From the NCBI GenBank assembly GCA_021809225.1, contig JAKBAL010000101.1, forward strand, positions 1 through 7,530: DNA of 7,530 nt, given 5' to 3'. A program made the translations under genes and the position numbers. Source of the stretch: Pseudomonadota bacterium. GTDB taxonomy: Bacteria; Pseudomonadota; Alphaproteobacteria; UBA9655. Under the pieces are notes generated by a model. That model did no database searches. It saw nothing but the letters and a program-made list of their open reading frames with translations, and was not told the origin of the DNA. Positions 6,254 to 7,530 of the stretch are shown one piece after another; within the stretch, counting starts at the first letter, position 1; every line of letters starts with the position of its first letter.

Positions 6254-7530
6254 AAAAACACATAAGTTTGGTTGTAGCAGCAGCTCTTGCTCTCGCGGCG
6301 TGTGATGCTCAGAAAGTTCCTATTACAGGAACGCGTGTGGCTGTCGTAAACTATGAAAATTCAGTTAAGGTTGATGCAGAGGCAAAAGACGTTTCTGTCG
6401 TTCTTCCTCCTTCTGAGTTAGGACGAGATTGGCCACAAGTAGGGGGAGGGGCAGAGCATTTTATGCCTCACCTTTCCTTGAAAGATACGATTGAGCCCTA
6501 TTGGGCCGTCTCCATTGGCTCTGGAAATGGAGAAGGACGGTTCTTATCTTCTCCCATTGTTAATGAAGAAGTCGTTTATGCTTTAGATACAGCAGGGCGT
6601 GTGCAAGCCTTCCAGGCTTCTTCAGGAGAAGTACTATGGGAGTCAGATATTTCCCCTGAAGGACGACAAGACGCAATTATTGGTGGGGGGCTGGCATATG
6701 GCAACGGAAAAATTTTTGTTACATCTCCTCACGCAGAAGTTTTAGCTCTCGATGCAAAATCTGGCCAAATTCTTTGGCGAATTTTAACCACAAGTCCTGT
6801 TCGAGCTGCGCCGACATATGCAGATGGGCGCCTTTACGTCTTAACAATTAGTAATCAGTTAGATATTCTGGATGTTGAGAGTGGAGTACGTTTATGGGAG
6901 CATGCGGGGATAACTGAACATGCAGGGCTTCTTGGGACAGCGAGTCCCGTCGTTTCTAAAGGTGTTGTTGTTGTAACGTATTCATCAGGAGAAATTTTTG
7001 CGCTTAAATCGGAAAATGGGCATCAACTGTGGACAGAAACTTTAAGCTCAACAAGACGTCCAGACTCTCTTTCTTCTCTTTCTCATATCAGAGCCTTACC
7101 TGTGATTGATCAAAACAAAGTAATTGTCATTGGTCATAATCATAAAATGGCGGCCTATGATTTGCGCCGAGGAGAAAGACTGTGGGAGCGAAATATTGGT
7201 GGAACACGGACCCCAGCGGTGATAGGGGGATATATTTTTATGGTCAACTCACATAATGAGATTTTATGTTTGACTCGTGACTATGGTCAAGTTGTGTGGG
7301 TAAGAAAACTTGATTCCGAGTTGGAAAACCCCCATAAAGTTATTTGGGAAGGGCCGATCGTTGCTGGAAATAAGCTTTATTTAGTCAATACACGAGGTGT
7401 TCTCTTGGCCTTAGATCCAGCCAATGGCAATACTCTTGCTGAACGTCAGCTAAATGCATCTGTCTCATTGTCTCCTATTGTAGCTCATGAAACGCTCTAC
7501 CTCCTGACGGATGGGGGAGAGCTGATGGCG
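6250..7530 (+). CDS. bamB: Outer membrane assembly lipoprotein BamB, 3' end cut by window
   Basis: The frame stays open for 427 codons to the window edge. The N-terminus is a lipoprotein signal (MKKHISLVVAAALALAAC) with lipobox L-A-A-C and predicted lipidated Cys18. A linker of about 60 residues follows, then PQQ-type beta-propeller repeats with the A-x-D/x-x-x-G-x-x-x-W pattern: 116-130 (AFQASSGEVLW), 162-176 (ALDAKSGQILW), 202-216 (ILDVESGVRLW), 247-261 (ALKSENGHQLW), 298-312 (AYDLRRGERLW), 337-351 (CLTRDYGQVVW), 382-396 (ALDPANGNTL), and an eighth starting at about 422 (GELMA). This is the eight-bladed BamB propeller that scaffolds BamA in inserting outer-membrane proteins. E. coli BamB is 392 aa, so little is probably missing. 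The residue after Cys18 is Asp, discussed as a finding. It starts inside the yfgM-like stop codon. In many relatives the GTPase gene der lies beyond bamB, but the window ends first. Confidence 0.95.
   Translation, partial: MKKHISLVVAAALALAACDAQKVPITGTRVAVVNYENSVKVDAEAKDVSVVLPPSELGRDWPQVGGGAEHFMPHLSLKDTIEPYWAVSIGSGNGEGRFLSSPIVNEEVVYALDTAGRVQAFQASSGEVLWESDISPEGRQDAIIGGGLAYGNGKIFVTSPHAEVLALDAKSGQILWRILTTSPVRAAPTYADGRLYVLTISNQLDILDVESGVRLWEHAGITEHAGLLGTASPVVSKGVVVVTYSSGEIFALKSENGHQLWTETLSSTRRPDSLSSLSHIRALPVIDQNKVIVIGHNHKMAAYDLRRGERLWERNIGGTRTPAVIGGYIFMVNSHNEILCLTRDYGQVVWVRKLDSELENPHKVIWEGPIVAGNKLYLVNTRGVLLALDPANGNTLAERQLNASVSLSPIVAHETLYLLTDGGELMA

Overview
The window reads as AT-rich chromosomal DNA from an alphaproteobacterium. 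The evidence is the gene block of a YfgM-like TPR membrane protein overlapping bamB, the ELM1/DUF1022-family protein and the YciA thioesterase. The base composition and the several orphan secreted or membrane proteins would suit a host-associated lineage such as Holosporales or a relative, but that placement is inference and no marker here proves it.

Layout: (1) 1-347, minus strand: the 5' end of a secreted protein of unknown function that leaves the window at base 1. (2) 348-943: about 600 bases without a convincing gene, holding a near-perfect 18-bp stem-loop (604-659) and, at its right end, the umuD promoter. (3) 944-2790, plus strand: an SOS mutagenesis operon, umuD followed after 5 bases by umuC, together encoding a DNA polymerase V-type translesion polymerase. 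UmuD carries about 51 extra N-terminal residues that look DNA-binding. (4) 2818-3996, minus strand, convergent with umuC: an ELM1-like (DUF1022) protein with a signal peptide. (5) 4376-4765, minus strand: a small protein with four predicted membrane segments. (6) 5056-5445, minus strand: YciA-type acyl-CoA thioesterase. (7) 5594-7530, plus strand: an envelope operon, a YfgM-like membrane-anchored TPR protein whose stop codon overlaps the start of bamB, an eight-bladed beta-propeller lipoprotein of the BAM outer-membrane assembly machine. bamB is cut by the window end.

How the genes relate: umuD and umuC form one functional unit, in which RecA-stimulated self-cleavage of UmuD yields UmuD', which joins UmuC. 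The yfgM-like gene and bamB form a second unit in envelope protein biogenesis. The remaining genes look like separate transcription units.

I found no CRISPR array, transposase, integrase, tRNA or rRNA, and no multi-gene system that is clearly new. The points most worth a second look are the extended UmuD with a non-canonical promoter-operator, the exported ELM1-like protein, the long hairpin at 604-659, and the Asp at position +2 of the BamB lipoprotein.
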